From assembly GCA_030220185.1 (NCBI GenBank), contig JASPKZ010001240.1, positions 372,001 to 436,000 of the forward strand: a DNA stretch of 64,000 bases, in the 5' to 3' direction. Both the position numbers and the translations under genes were made by a program. The notes beneath the pieces were generated by a model that saw only the letters and a list, made by a program, of their open reading frames with translations, did not search any database and was not told the origin of the DNA. Below, one piece after another: positions 53,589 to 64,000 of this stretch. Every line of letters begins with the position of its first letter. The stretch's first letter is position 1. Source of the DNA: Diploptera punctata (Eukaryota; Arthropoda; Insecta; Blattodea; Blaberidae).

Positions 53589-54302
53589 ATAGCTTTTATC
53601 AAAAACAATAAATAAATAAAATTATGCCGTCCTATCAAAGTGTTGCCCTGGGCCTATTATTAGAAAGCACTCTATGGCCCATGATATCTATTGGGAAATC
53701 TGGCCCAGTTCTAGAAACAGGAGTTAGAACTCATGGTAACATAATTTATATTTTTCCTCTTAACTTACTCCATTGTTCAACAGACCTGGATGGCCTTTGG
53801 CCTACCAGCCAGCTGCTAGTCTCACATCCACATGTATCGTAGAGGTGGATGATTATCTAGCCAGTATAGGGGTGACATGTGGTCAGCATGTCGTGGTCCT
53901 TCAGATTGATTGCTGGTTTTCTCATCCGGAGCTGCTACTTATTGTAGCTACCCAAATTGCTCACAGTGCTGGATGGGCATTGGTCACATACTGGCCGAAA
54001 TTCCATGAGAACATTTCTTCCCCATAGGTAGCCTACATGAACCAGAGCAAGTTCCATAGCTCTGTGCCAAGGCATCATCCCTTAACCACTCAACTACGGC
54101 ACGAGACTTTTTCCTCTTAACATTTTATAACAATAAATTACCTTCATCCAAAGAGAAAAATATGGATTATATAAACTAGATAAATTAACTGGAAGAGAAT
54201 TTTAAATTAAATGAGCAAATAAATGATAAATTATAGAAGACATGGAAGGGCACATGATACTGCTCCCTTAGGGACTGGCAACTACTGGTTCTGAGTTTTG
54301 GT

Positions 54303-54475
54303 TTGATACTGGTCCATCGCCGTGGCATAGTCGGTACAGCCCCTACCTTCCACTCCGGCGACCCGGGTTCGATTCCCGGGGGGTAGGGGGTTTTTAATCT
54401 CCACCTTGGGTCTGGGTGTGTGTCTTGTCCTTGTGTCTATACGTGAGAATAACAGAAAATTAACAAAAAGGTAAA
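54303..54475 (+). mobile_element. tRNA-derived SINE, family D
   Basis: The head is CCGTGGCATAGTCGGTACAG (A-box) with GACCCGGGTTCGATTCCCGG (T arm, B-box) at normal tRNA distance. A short T-rich body follows. Only one copy is found. Confidence 0.7.
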
Positions 54476-54524
54476 ACAAGAAGGAAAACAGTGTAAACGA
54501 AAAAAAAAAAATGTTTAAAGACAT

Positions 54525-54895
54525 TTTTTTGGACCGAAGAGAGATGAACAGACAGGCGAATGGAGAAAGACTACATAACTGCAAACTACATGGTCTTTAT
54601 AGGAAGCCCAGATTTAATAAGAACAGTTAAGTTTCGTAGGACTGTGATGGGCAGGACATGTGACATGAATGGGGAATGAAAAACGTGCATGGAAGCTTAT
54701 TGTAGGAACAACAGTGGGGAAAAAGCGCCAGTTGGTAGACCAAGAATGAGGGGGGAGAATAACATTAACCATGCATGATTTGAGTGAAGTAGATTATAGA
54801 GGGAATGATTGGAAATCATTAGCTCAGGATAGGGATGTATGGAGAGCTTATGTCGTGCGGCAATGAACCTACGGGTTTGATAGTGCCAGTGAGTT
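54525..54895 (+). pseudogene. LINE family 2, 3' fragment
   Basis: It matches 15780-16140 with many indels. GGACCGAAGAGAGATGA, TGGTCTTTATAGGAAGCC and GATAGTGCCAGTGAGT are shared. All frames are broken. Confidence 0.8.
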
Positions 54896-56357
54896 AACAT
54901 GAATAAGCAAAAAAAAAAAAAAAGTTGGATATTGTTATGATATTGGTAGCTCTGTAAATAGTGTTTCATACTGCTGAGAAACCCCTGATAGGAGATGATT
55001 GAATAAAGCACGATAAAGAATGTTGAGTCATGATGACTAAGCATCCTTTCGTTTGCGTTGCATTATGCGCAATTAAATTTCTTTGTTTCTTTCATTTCGA
55101 TAAGCGTTAGTGAACAGTATAAGTGCAAGGTGGGTATGACATTCGTTAAAGAGATATCACAGATTCTCAATTAAGAAACACAGCTTGTGTTTTTTATAAA
55201 AAGGTGAGTATTATAACATTTACGAATATATTTTTTTGATTGATTTTATTCAAGGTGCCTACGGGGGACAAAACCAGGGGAAATTTGCGCGATCTAATTC
55301 GTAGTTTTTAAACTATTCAAAAAATCCTCCATCTTAGCAAAAACTAAGAACATTTTTTTACCTTTAAAAACAATATTACCTTTCTAAATTGTTGCGGTAA
55401 ACGGTAATTTGGTCACTAATTTTTCATTTACGATGTTTGTTGTAAAGTTATCTTAACCCCTCTCTAAAAATGTTGAATAAAAAGTGCAATGGATTATCTG
55501 AAATAATGCAGCCTCCAACCGCTCTAGCGAATTCCGATGATATTAATAATGTTTTCATAAAAATATTTTTGGAATATTTTTTACGGATCTTCATCGTTCC
55601 CAATGTAGTTCGTTGTACCCAACCGATTCAATTCGAGAAGTAGTTCGTTTCACTCGCACTTCGTCAAGAAAAAAAAAATAATTTTCGCATCATATTCAAG
55701 AAACTTCACCATCATCATCAACAGATTGTACAGCTATGTTCTAATCGCAAACCCGCAGGGATTATCCACGATCCTTCCCTTCACACAGCAAGAATGTAAG
55801 TATGGGCTGGAGGGGGAAGCTGGAAGAGATGAGTCTGGGGTTGACTCGACATTTAACCAACCATATAGTAGCTGTGGATTTGACAGATATAAACAGAAAT
55901 AATACCAAACAAATTAGTGTAAATTCTATTTTAATTTATTTGGAGTATGAAAAAATTGTTATATGACTGCTACCATACTTTTGTTCAGTGGCGGAGCGTG
56001 ACATTTCGGCAAGTGTTAGCCGCCTTGCCGTTTATTTACAGTAATATGGATCTAATACTGTTTATTATATTATTTCTAATAAGTAAATGAGCTTCTAAAA
56101 AGAACGGCATGCATTGTTAGGAGTATCAAATATAATAAAACTACTATAGGTATAGGGCTTAGGAAATGGAAGGGTGTAATTGGACATAATAATAGTTAAT
56201 TAAATATATAATTGCATGATTTTAAAACACAGATATTCGTCTCCACTTCCAGCTGGTTTCTAGAATTTATAAGTGAGCTCTTATCGTCGGTAGTCTCGGA
56301 GAGATACTAAGGATGAGATCTCTTGTTTCATTTTATTGAATAAAGCAGCGGATATAG

Positions 56358-56510
56358 AAAGGGGGAGAATAACATTAACTATGATTTGAGAGAGCTTGAT
56401 TATACAGGAAATGATTAGAAAGCATTAGCTCAGGATTGGGATGTATGGAGAGCTTATGTGTGTGTGCCATGAACCTATGGGTTTGATAGTGCCAGTTAGT
56501 AAGTAAGTAA
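56358..56510 (+). mobile_element. 153-bp LINE family 2 tail with 10-bp duplication
   Basis: GCGGATATAG flanks it at 56348-56357 and 56511-56520. The insert is the last part of the LINE at 15471-16157 (AACTATGATTTGAG ... AGTAAGTAAGTAA). It is absent from the corresponding site in the left hAT-like copy. Confidence 0.9.
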
Positions 56511-57229
56511 GCGGATATAGAACATATTAAGTTGTTTTGAACATCTTGTGATGTGCCAACGAACACAGTAGAAATTTCCAAACAGTTTCTTAATTTCTCA
56601 TCTACAGTGCAACAATTCAATATAATTAGATTCTACCTCTTTTGTTAGATTCGGAGTTTTCTATATGGCCCCTAAATGACGGCTCTTGTTCGACTAAGAA
56701 CCACACAGCGTCTATTAGGCAGCTAATAATGTACTTTTTTTGCTATGACGTTTTCGTTAAGCTTATCCGTATTAATTTAGCCCGGCTTCGGTACTCAGCA
56801 GTTCTAATGTTTCCAAAATTAAGTAGCGCTATTTCACAGTAAACATGGATTTCAGATGGTTCATTACGTTTTTAAGCACATGAAAACTATTTACATCAGA
56901 AACCCCCTTTGTTGTCCAAACATGTTTCTCCGTTGAAAATAGGAGGCAGGGCCAACAAGGAACATGACTTCTGCAGCCATATGTCAAGTTGATACCAACC
57001 TTCACGTTCTTCATTAAACGACGCAATTTTATTTTGTTTGACTTATAATGCTATATAAATTAGGATTTGGTTTGTAACATTTTTCTTTTTAACAAAGCTT
57101 TGGCAGGAAAAGCGATGACTTAACAAGTCTTCAGTAACTCAAGCACATTCCTTTCCCATGATAATATTTATTTAGTGGTTTAATTATTGTATTTGATATG
57201 CTCAGAAACACTACGTTTACATAGGACTT

Positions 57230-58107
57230 GAAGAAGTAAGTCTGTTCCCATGTTGTGGTGAAATTTTTGAAGTTGATAAACTGCTACTTCTTCAGGCCGA
57301 TGTATGTAGAAAACTTTTTTGAAGGATTGGTGTTCCCAAAAGAAGTACTGGTTCAGGGTGGGTTTTGATTTTCGGTCGAGCTGGAATCTCTTCTTAGGGT
57401 CGGAAGTTGGTAACGGGATCTGGAAAACGCTTTAAAATCACTGAAACATGTTTCTTTTGTAGTAAATACTTGTTAATTTATTTACTATTTAATTTCCCAA
57501 GCAGATCACGTAAATATAGGTGGTATTATTCTTTCACAGTCAACTAAAAATAAATTTATTTCTTTCCTTGAGTCAAACTATTGATCTTGTATCATATATC
57601 ACATTTTATCAGTAGAGTTATATTTGCTTCTATCTTTCTTTGTGGAAAGCTATATGAAGAATGGACTAGTGTAATTCTTGTATGATTGTTAAAGCACATT
57701 ATTACCTTACATGCTGTTAAGTTGCACGTCTAATTGGTTAATAGTCCATTAAATATATAAGGTTTAAATTTGATTTGTTAAATCAAAAAGTTAATTGTTT
57801 TAACATCCAATCAGAATTTAGTCTACTTTTATTTAAAAATATGAAGTTAAGCAGGTGTTCTTATTACAGTTATACCAGAAAGCTTTATAATTGTGACAAC
57901 AATGACTTAAAACAATTTTTAAAAAGCATTATTTAGAAAGACTTATGTAATACAATTCTTTAATTGTTACTGAGACATTTTTATTCAACAATGCATTATT
58001 TAGATGTTTTTTCTTTATTTAAGTTATATATAAATATTAAAGAATTTAAAATTTAAAATTATTAACTTAAACTTTCATATTTATTACGATATTAAAATCC
58101 TGCTTTA
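57230..58107. mobile_element. 878-bp insertion, unclassified
   Basis: GACTT at 57225-57229 recurs at 58108-58112, and the left hAT-like copy (about 468-480, inverted) is continuous there. The ends are GAAGAAGTAAG and CCTGCTTTA, not TG...CA, so it is not a typical solo LTR. No frame or inverted ends are seen. Confidence 0.65.
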
Positions 58108-59398
58108 GACTTACTTGGAGCAACTGAAACCTCGCTGTTAGCCATTTCTAGAGTGCTAACAGAGCAGCAACAGAATAGCATTGGGCTCAGCTTGAAATGC
58201 AGCACGATGTACTACCGATGAGCTTGAATGCACCTGCACAACATACTCTCATAGTCATCTTCCATGTTAGCCTCAGGAAATCGGCTAACAGTGTTGAAGC
58301 ACAATGGTATTGTATTGGAATGCTACAGTACATACGCAACATATACAATACATATTATTAAGATGCTATTGTTTACAACATTTAGACTACTCTCTAAGCA
58401 TTGTTGTATTTCGTTTCGGTATTATGTTTCGTTTTAATTAAATATCAAAGAATTTAATTCTAACTTTTGAAAGTGTTAGCCATGCTAACACTTCTAACAT
58501 GGATGCTCTGCCACTGCTTTTGTTTATTTTATAATTATTTATACCTCCTTTTAATTTTTTATATAACTGTATTATTTGCATAATATTTCTTTGAAAAGAA
58601 AGATGCAAAATCATACTATTAACAGTTACTTGATGTTAATCTTTAGAAACCCTAAACTAAAAATATAAAAAGGGTAAATACTGGGTGGGCCAACAAAATT
58701 TAGTCTTGTGTGTGCACTTTTACAGAATAACATCTAATTCGCAATCAAGAAAAAGTAGTGAAATTTGGTATTCTTCGACAGCGATGGTAAAGCAAAATGT
58801 AACTATTGTTATAATCCAGTTTCATTTGGGGAATACTTTTAATCTTGCATGGCATGTTCACTCTAAACATTTAGCTTCTTTTTATTCATAATTTGTAGGA
58901 ATTTTTTTTCAATAGCTTTTTCAAAACCTAGTAATTATGTTGTTTTAGAACTTGGATAAAATGAATTTTCATTAAATACATTCAGAATTCCAGTAAATAA
59001 AATGTAAGGTGATTGTAATATTAGACTACATTAGATTTGTAGCGTTAGTAATAATGTGTATGAGTGATGACGTAAGCAAGAGGCAGGAGATTGCCGTAAT
59101 GGATGGATGAGTGTGTCGAATGTTGAGATTTTGAAATAGTGAAGCATTTAAAGGCAGTTAACTCTGTCAAGGTTGTTCGTTCCTCTAAGGCAGGCATGTC
59201 ATAGTTCAGAGTTCCAAGTTCCGTGCGGAGCACGGTACTAACTCTGGAGCATGCATTCTACTTCTCCGGCGGGACCTGTACAAAAGACTACCATTGTCAT
59301 GAAAGCTTATAACAAGATGAATCGAAATATAAAACTGCACAAACAGGAGTACAGAATTTATTAATGAATGGTATTAACTGGTTTACAGTATTAAATAA

Positions 59399-59787
59399 TA
59401 CCTCGTCCTTGGTAGCGAAGTATGGACGTTGAAACAGAAGGATATACAGAGACTTAGATCTGCTGAAATGAGATATCTTCGAGGACTGCAGGATACACAC
59501 TACTAGATCACAAAAAAAAATGAAGACATCTTAGAAGAATTACACATGGAATCTTTAGAAAACAAAATTTCTGATTATAAGTCAAGATGGATGCAACATG
59601 TTCATCGAATGGAAGATCACAGAATACTCAAACAAATGTTAAAATATCAACCTGCAGGAAGAAGAAGACCAGGACGTCCACTCAAAAGACTTTTGGATGG
59701 TGTTTCTCTTGGGCCGAAACAGGTCAACAAATGGCCTAAATTCGTTGAATGTACTATGATGATGATGATGATGATGATGATGAAATA
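59399..59787 (+). pseudogene. LINE C-terminal fragment with (ATG)n tail
   Basis: LVLGSEVWTLKQKDIQ is followed by a stop near 59504. The open frame 59546-59788 then encodes WMQHVHRMEDHR and AGRRRPGRPLKRLLDG, the standard LINE end. An (ATG)n run of nine units (59755-59783) is the tail. It is 5'-truncated. Bases 58525-59398 and 59790-60740 hold no supported gene. Confidence 0.8.
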
Positions 59788-60740
59788 ATACCTCAAAAGA
59801 TTTTAATCTGCAATATTTAATATTTGCCTTAAAAAAAAAGTTAAGAACCAACAGGCCTCTACGTACAAACAAAAGAAAAGAAAATAATTCATTAAAATGT
59901 TCATGTGTTTCTACACCATTTAACAAACATTAATTAATATTTCTTGGTACAGGAAAAAAAAAAAATAGTGGATAAATTTATTGTTTCTACTGTAGGAAAA
60001 TAAATCACCTCTTTTCAGGGTGCTACTTCCTGGGCATTCTACTTGACAATTGACATTTTTTTAAAAAAAAATTATTATAATTTTTATATAAAACTTCCCT
60101 CATTAAAGAACTGCCATAAGGACAAAGTGATACAGACAATTAATTAACAAAATTGATAAAATACATTAAAAATTTCAAATTGTAATTGATGTATATTCTA
60201 TAAGTAGAAATTTTGTAAACATGGTTTCTTTAAATTGAAATTGATCCTCCATTAAGCAATTTAGAAAGATACACTCTCTCCAAATCTAACAAATTCAAAA
60301 TTTAGCTAAGAATCCTAGTATAGTACCTCTTGCCCCAATCATCAATCCTGTGACTGTTATACTATCTAATTGGCATTTATCATAAGTAATGCCACGAGTG
60401 ATTTCCTAATTTATCTAGAGAATTTGGAAATCAAGAGTGGCATTTGTTAGGACTATTTAACAAATAAAATTAAGCTGCTTACTCACAAATCATTATTTAA
60501 ATATAGTTATTTTAAAATATTTATATATTTAATGTAAACGGCGATGTTTGAAAACAAGTGAGAAATGACTGCTACGCGTCATTTGCTTTTTTTTGTTCGT
60601 TACTGCAACCAGATCATATTATTTATTGCCAAAGGAACACATTATTGTAAGAATGCACTCTAGTGGAGAAAAAATGAAACACATCAAACTGTATATTAAT
60701 TCATTTCTGATATCCTATGATGTAAATATGACAATTATAT

Positions 60741-61075
60741 TTTTCTGGAAAAAAATACATTTAAGAAAGTGCAAACAGTGGTATATTTTTTTGTTAGTAT
60801 AATCAATTGCTACAAATGTTTTTATATTAACTCCCGCATGCGGTATGTGCTGACATTCATGCACTATATATACAATCTGGTAGCTGTATTTGTTAGTGAG
60901 GCAGTCACTGCAAAATAATACTATGACCTATTCAGAATGTTAAAAGGAGGTGCTTTCTTTATTATGATAAACTTTAGTTGGTAAATTCTAGGCGAAACAC
61001 GATTGTGGTTGATTGTAAATAAAAAATCATTGTAACGTGATTAGTCATTGACTCCCATTTGGGGCATGAGTTAAA
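60741..61075. repeat. Left arm of a large inverted repeat
   Basis: It is the reverse complement of 63690-64000. Examples are AACTCCCGCATGCGGTATGT versus ACATACTGCATGCGGGAGTT, and GACTCCCATTTGGGGCATGA versus TCATGCCCCAAATGGGAGTC. The arms are at least 310 bp and continue past the window edge, with about 2.6 kb between them. Confidence 0.88.
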
Positions 61076-61264
61076 TAGTCTTTGTAATAGTCAACTGGTT
61101 GGCTCATATATGGCATTCTTTTCAGAGTCAATTTCCTCAGATTGGCTACTATGAGTCTCAAAACGGATTGTGGGATCTAATATCATACCAATTTTAGAAG
61201 ATATTCTAAAATGCAATAATATTTATTCGTCTATTACTCCCATTTACTAATTTAATATTAAAAA

Positions 61265-61745
61265 TATAAAATTAGTACCTTCTTCTTCTTCTTCCTTCCA
61301 AGTATTAGGCCAAGGCCTGTTACGATCCTATAGAAAATTTTCCCTCCAGCGTTTCATAGGATGGCCCAGTGATCTTCATCCTCTTGGTATATAATTATAA
61401 ACAGCTTTGGGGATCCGATTTGAAGTCATTCTTTCAAGATGGTGTTTCCAATTTAGTTGGTACTGTTTAATATATTCCAAAATTGGCGTAGTCTTCAATT
61501 CTTTTAAGATATCGGTGTTCCTTTTCCGATCCCATCTGTGTGTAACCCGCTGTTCTGCGCATGAATCTCATTTCACAAGCCGTTATTCTGCTTTCATGTT
61601 GTTTTTTTAGTGTCCATGCTTCACTACCATAGGTCAACACTGGTCTAGCCAAAGTGTTATATAAACGTAATCTGGTGTTTTTTTGTACAAGGGATGGTTT
61701 CATAACTTGAAAATTAGTACCTGATAAACCAATTGTCCTCATCTA
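61265..61745 (-). pseudogene. LINE C-terminal fragment
   Basis: On minus, RLRLYNTLARPVLTYGSEAW, TLKKQHESRITACEMRFMRR and TAGYT form the classic pre-C-terminal block. WKHHLERMTSNR and HPMKRWREKIF follow in another frame. A (GAA)n-type tail (TTCTTCTTCTTC on plus, 61280-61293) ends it. A 70-bp tail of the same family lies at 62280-62345. Confidence 0.8.
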
Positions 61746-62279
61746 AAATAAAGTTCTGTTTGAAAACTTCGTCAAGTAGTTAAAAATATGATGGCCTTTC
61801 AAAACGTTTCATCTTCTGCATTTCAACTGGTATTATCGCCTCACTATGATATTGTCTGTTTATATAAAAGCAGGTGGCGCGACAATGCTTGACAATGATT
61901 AACATGCAGAATTATTATAGTGGTGGTAGTCTGCAATTTGTATTTAATTATATACCTGCAGGGAAACAAAGTGAGCCACTGGAAGCGGCACTTCCCTATA
62001 ATTTTTACAAAAAAAAAAAGTATTTTAAGTATCATTTAAAATTATAAAATTCTTATGTTAAAAAGTTGAATTCATTCTAAATTAATTTATAAGTAAATAA
62101 TTTATAAGTTAAATCTGTAAGCTAGTGTCACCTGTCGGAGGTTTCTCTAATTACATCTTATGTTCCTGGTGGCTTGATTGCATCAGGCCTAGCTGCATCT
62201 TATCACTGACATTCTATGTTGAAAAAAAAAAGTAAAAGGTTCCTTGCCCTCAGATAGTATTGAAATAATAATTTTATTT

Positions 62280-62345
62280 TCTTCTTCTTCTTCCTTTCAA
62301 GTATTAGGCCAAGGCCTGTTACGATCCTATAGAAAATTTTCCCTT
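62280..62345 (-). mobile_element. Very short LINE 3' end
   Basis: The sequence after CTTCTTCTTCTTCCTTT matches 61280-61345 nearly exactly (AGTATTAGGCCAAGGCCTGT, GATCCTATAGAAAATTTTCC). It is the 3' end of the adjacent LINE family, extremely 5'-truncated. Confidence 0.8.
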
Positions 62346-62614
62346 ATGGGAAATTCTTGTATAAGACTTGAAAGCAAATAGTAGTCCCTTCGATTGGTTG
62401 CTGGCCAAAGGAAGGCAAGACCAGTGATGGGCTGCCATCTTATAGCCTCTGGTCAGGCTTTTCTGGAGAAGAAAAGAGTATTTCATTAATTGTCTATAGT
62501 ATATAGTTTGTATGTTATATTTTATTGTGACCTTGTCACTAGACAAATAGTGTGAATATAAATAGTGAATTTTTGAAGTTTTTTCTTGCAATTTATTTTA
62601 TTCTGCATTTTGTC

Positions 62615-62725
62615 ATGAGTGAATCATTTAGAAGTGAGCTAGTGAAGATCTTCCAAGAAGCCTCCCCTGCTAGTAGCTCTGCTGCAATGTTCAAACGGAG
62701 TTGGAACAGCATCATAAACCTATAA
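62615..62725 (+). CDS. Small ORF, unknown
   Basis: The ATG opens 36 codons, MSESFRSELVKIFQEASPAS then SSAAMFKRSWNSIINL. Composition is protein-like, but there is no known motif and no clear splice context. It could be a chance frame or a terminal exon. Confidence 0.2.
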   Translation: MSESFRSELVKIFQEASPASSSAAMFKRSWNSIINL

Positions 62726-63324
62726 TATGTGAGTGTGCTATTGAGAAACTTTTACAATGCCCATTTAATTCACTTTCATTTTAACACAAGATAGAATTAA
62801 TAGAAAATTGTAGATCTACATAGCCTCTCATTGAGTTAATTACTCAATATAAAAGCTGTAAAATTTTCACAGGACATTTCAATTCAAATTCCTATCAAAC
62901 TATCCTCTGGTTATGTGGTTGCAATAATCTCAAAAAATTGTTCACGCCTGAAAACATTTGAAACATGATAGGTTTTGAAGATTTTAATAAAGCCCAAAAA
63001 AGACTCAAAGTTCCATTTCATCACATAACAAGCCTTAAGCAGTTGAAACAATTCGGCAAAACTAGAATTGAATTATGTCTAACATATCTTTTTTACAATC
63101 ATGTAATTTTTTGGTAGATATTTTTTTACTATGGAGCTTCCTTCTCCCCAAGCTCATGCCTTGCCCTGGGTAGCAGCCATATTACTTTTTCCAGTCATTT
63201 TCTTTCTTTGTTCCAATGCAGCCAACAAATACTTCGGAATTTACTATATATTCTGGCGTTGCATTAAATGCCATTCTATTTCATGCTTTTACAGGTTAGA
63301 GTACTTAAAATTGCATTAGGTATT

Positions 63325-63675
63325 AACATTACAAGGTAGAAGTTTAATCACATAATTTAGCACATCATATGGAAAATATAAACTTTAAAAATGGCTATTT
63401 AGGCCTGGAAATTAACTGTTGTGTATTTAAATTTGTAAATTTGGAGAAGTGGAACTATTTCAGGCCTAAAAACACTTTCTATTAAATTCTACAAACATTC
63501 ATCACATTCTATGAAAATTCAAAATGCCCAACAGTTACAATGTAAGAAATAGTTGCACTTCTCCAATTACAAATATAAAAATACAACAATTAATTTCCAG
63601 GCCTAAATAAACATTTTTTAAGTTTCTATTTCCCATACGAAATACTAAATAATGTGATTAAACTTCTACCTAGTA
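63325..63675. repeat. Foldback of about 350 bp
   Basis: AGGTAGAAGTTTAATCACAT and ATGTGATTAAACTTCTACCT form the outer arms, and AGGCCTGGAAATTAA and TTAATTTCCAGGCCT the inner ones. CTTCTCCAA/TTGGAGAAG continues inward, with a centre near 63500. It is nested inside the larger inverted repeat. Confidence 0.85.
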
Positions 63676-63689
63676 GAAATCTAGTTAGA

Positions 63690-64000
63690 ATGACTATTTA
63701 ACTCATGCCCCAAATGGGAGTCAATGATTTTTTATTTACAACCAATCACAGTCGTGTTTCGCCTAGATTTACCAACAAAAGTTATCATAATAAAGAAAGC
63801 ACCTCCTCTTTAACATTCTGAATAGGTCATAGCAGTATTTTGCAGTGACTTGCTCGAAATACGGCTACCAGATTTTATATATAGTGCATGAATGTCAACA
63901 CATACTGCATGCGGGAGTTAATATAAAAACATTTGTAGCAATTGATTATACCACCAAAAAAAAAAAAACCACTGTTTGCACTTTCCTAAATGTATTTTTT
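63690..64000. repeat. Right arm of a large inverted repeat, cut by window end
   Basis: It is complementary to 60741-61075 from AACTCATGCCCCAAATGGGA to the last bases of the window (CTTTCCTAAATGTATTTTTT). The true outer end is outside. Confidence 0.85.

Larger units (their letters stand above)
53625..55330 (+). repeat. Dispersed repeat family R2, copy 2
   Basis: It is the same order as 9190-10106 plus 13858-14060, without the 3.7-kb insertion and so serving as its empty site. A tRNA-like head is readable on minus at 54060-54105 (CGTGCCGTAGTTGAGTGGTT). It has its own insertion, about 54300-54930, holding a SINE and a LINE fragment. Bases 55331-55985 hold no recognised feature. Confidence 0.7.
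55986..58516 (+). mobile_element. hAT-like transposon, complete, non-autonomous
   Basis: An exact 8-bp duplication, CTTTTGTT, stands at 55978-55985 and 58517-58524. The ends are CAGTGGCGGAGCGTG and, on minus, CAGTGGCAGAGCATC, typical of hAT. Both ends continue with an AGTGTTAGC motif. At 2531 bp including two insertions (56358-56510, 57230-58107) it has no transposase. An inverted, more fragmented copy occupies the left end of the window. Confidence 0.9.

Noticed and set aside
54525..54895. Intact LINE ORF
   Set aside because: Similarity to 15780-16140 is clear but indels break every frame.

Overview
This window is AT-rich, intron-bearing eukaryotic DNA, almost certainly from an arthropod and most likely an insect with a large repeat-laden genome. 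A cockroach or termite is my guess from the general look of the elements, and I cannot prove it. The evidence is animal-type splice signals, Pol III tRNA-like SINE heads (A-box plus B-box), and piggyBac, hAT, Harbinger and mariner-type DNA transposons. Penelope-like elements, several non-LTR retrotransposons and many microsatellites are also present. Nothing bacterial (operons, ribosome binding sites, CRISPR) is seen. Most of the 64 kb is mobile DNA, much of it nested, and many target-site duplications (TSDs) can be read directly.

The only host-gene candidate is an ankyrin-repeat protein gene on the + strand. A small exon (23146-23261) carries a plausible start codon. It joins in phase 0 across a transposon-filled intron of about 6.5 kb to one large exon (29802-31262) with about 14 ankyrin repeats. 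The large exon has three +1 shifts, each in a homopolymer, so it is either a young pseudogene or a gene with assembly errors.

Layout. 1-5827: a decayed hAT-like element (minus), cut by a Harbinger-type MITE (1-185), by a non-LTR retrotransposon with a 14-bp TSD (788-2820), and by about 2 kb holding tRNA-like sequences and a foldback. 5828-9115: dispersed repeat, SINEs and LINE 3' ends. 9190-14060: a repeat split by a 3.7-kb insertion with a 9-bp TSD. 14.1-20.8 kb: SINEs, a Harbinger relic with MADF and transposase fragments, a second copy of the non-LTR family, and tRNA-like palindromes. 20.9-23.0 kb: a 225-250-bp tandem repeat interrupted by a piggyBac relic in TTAA. 23.1-31.5 kb: the ankyrin gene, with a TIR element, a LINE, a mariner-derived MITE, Penelope 3' ends and a Harbinger MITE in its intron. 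31.8-36.9 kb: SINE, Penelope remnants and palindromic elements. 37.5-39.8 kb: an almost intact mariner-like transposon inside another repeat. 40525-49621: a minus-strand LTR retroelement with about 98% identical LTRs, a PPT and a PBS, but no pol gene. 49.6-52.7 kb: a minisatellite, an inverted Penelope pair and nested palindromes. 52.8-64 kb: foldbacks, a second copy of the 9-kb repeat, a complete hAT-like element with an 8-bp TSD (55986-58516), LINE tails, and a large inverted repeat that runs off the right edge.

The most interesting pattern is that the Penelope-like 3' ends and several unrelated-looking palindromes share a hammerhead-ribozyme-like core (CTGANGA, a stem, then GAAAC or a near match). 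The pol-less LTR element is the second.
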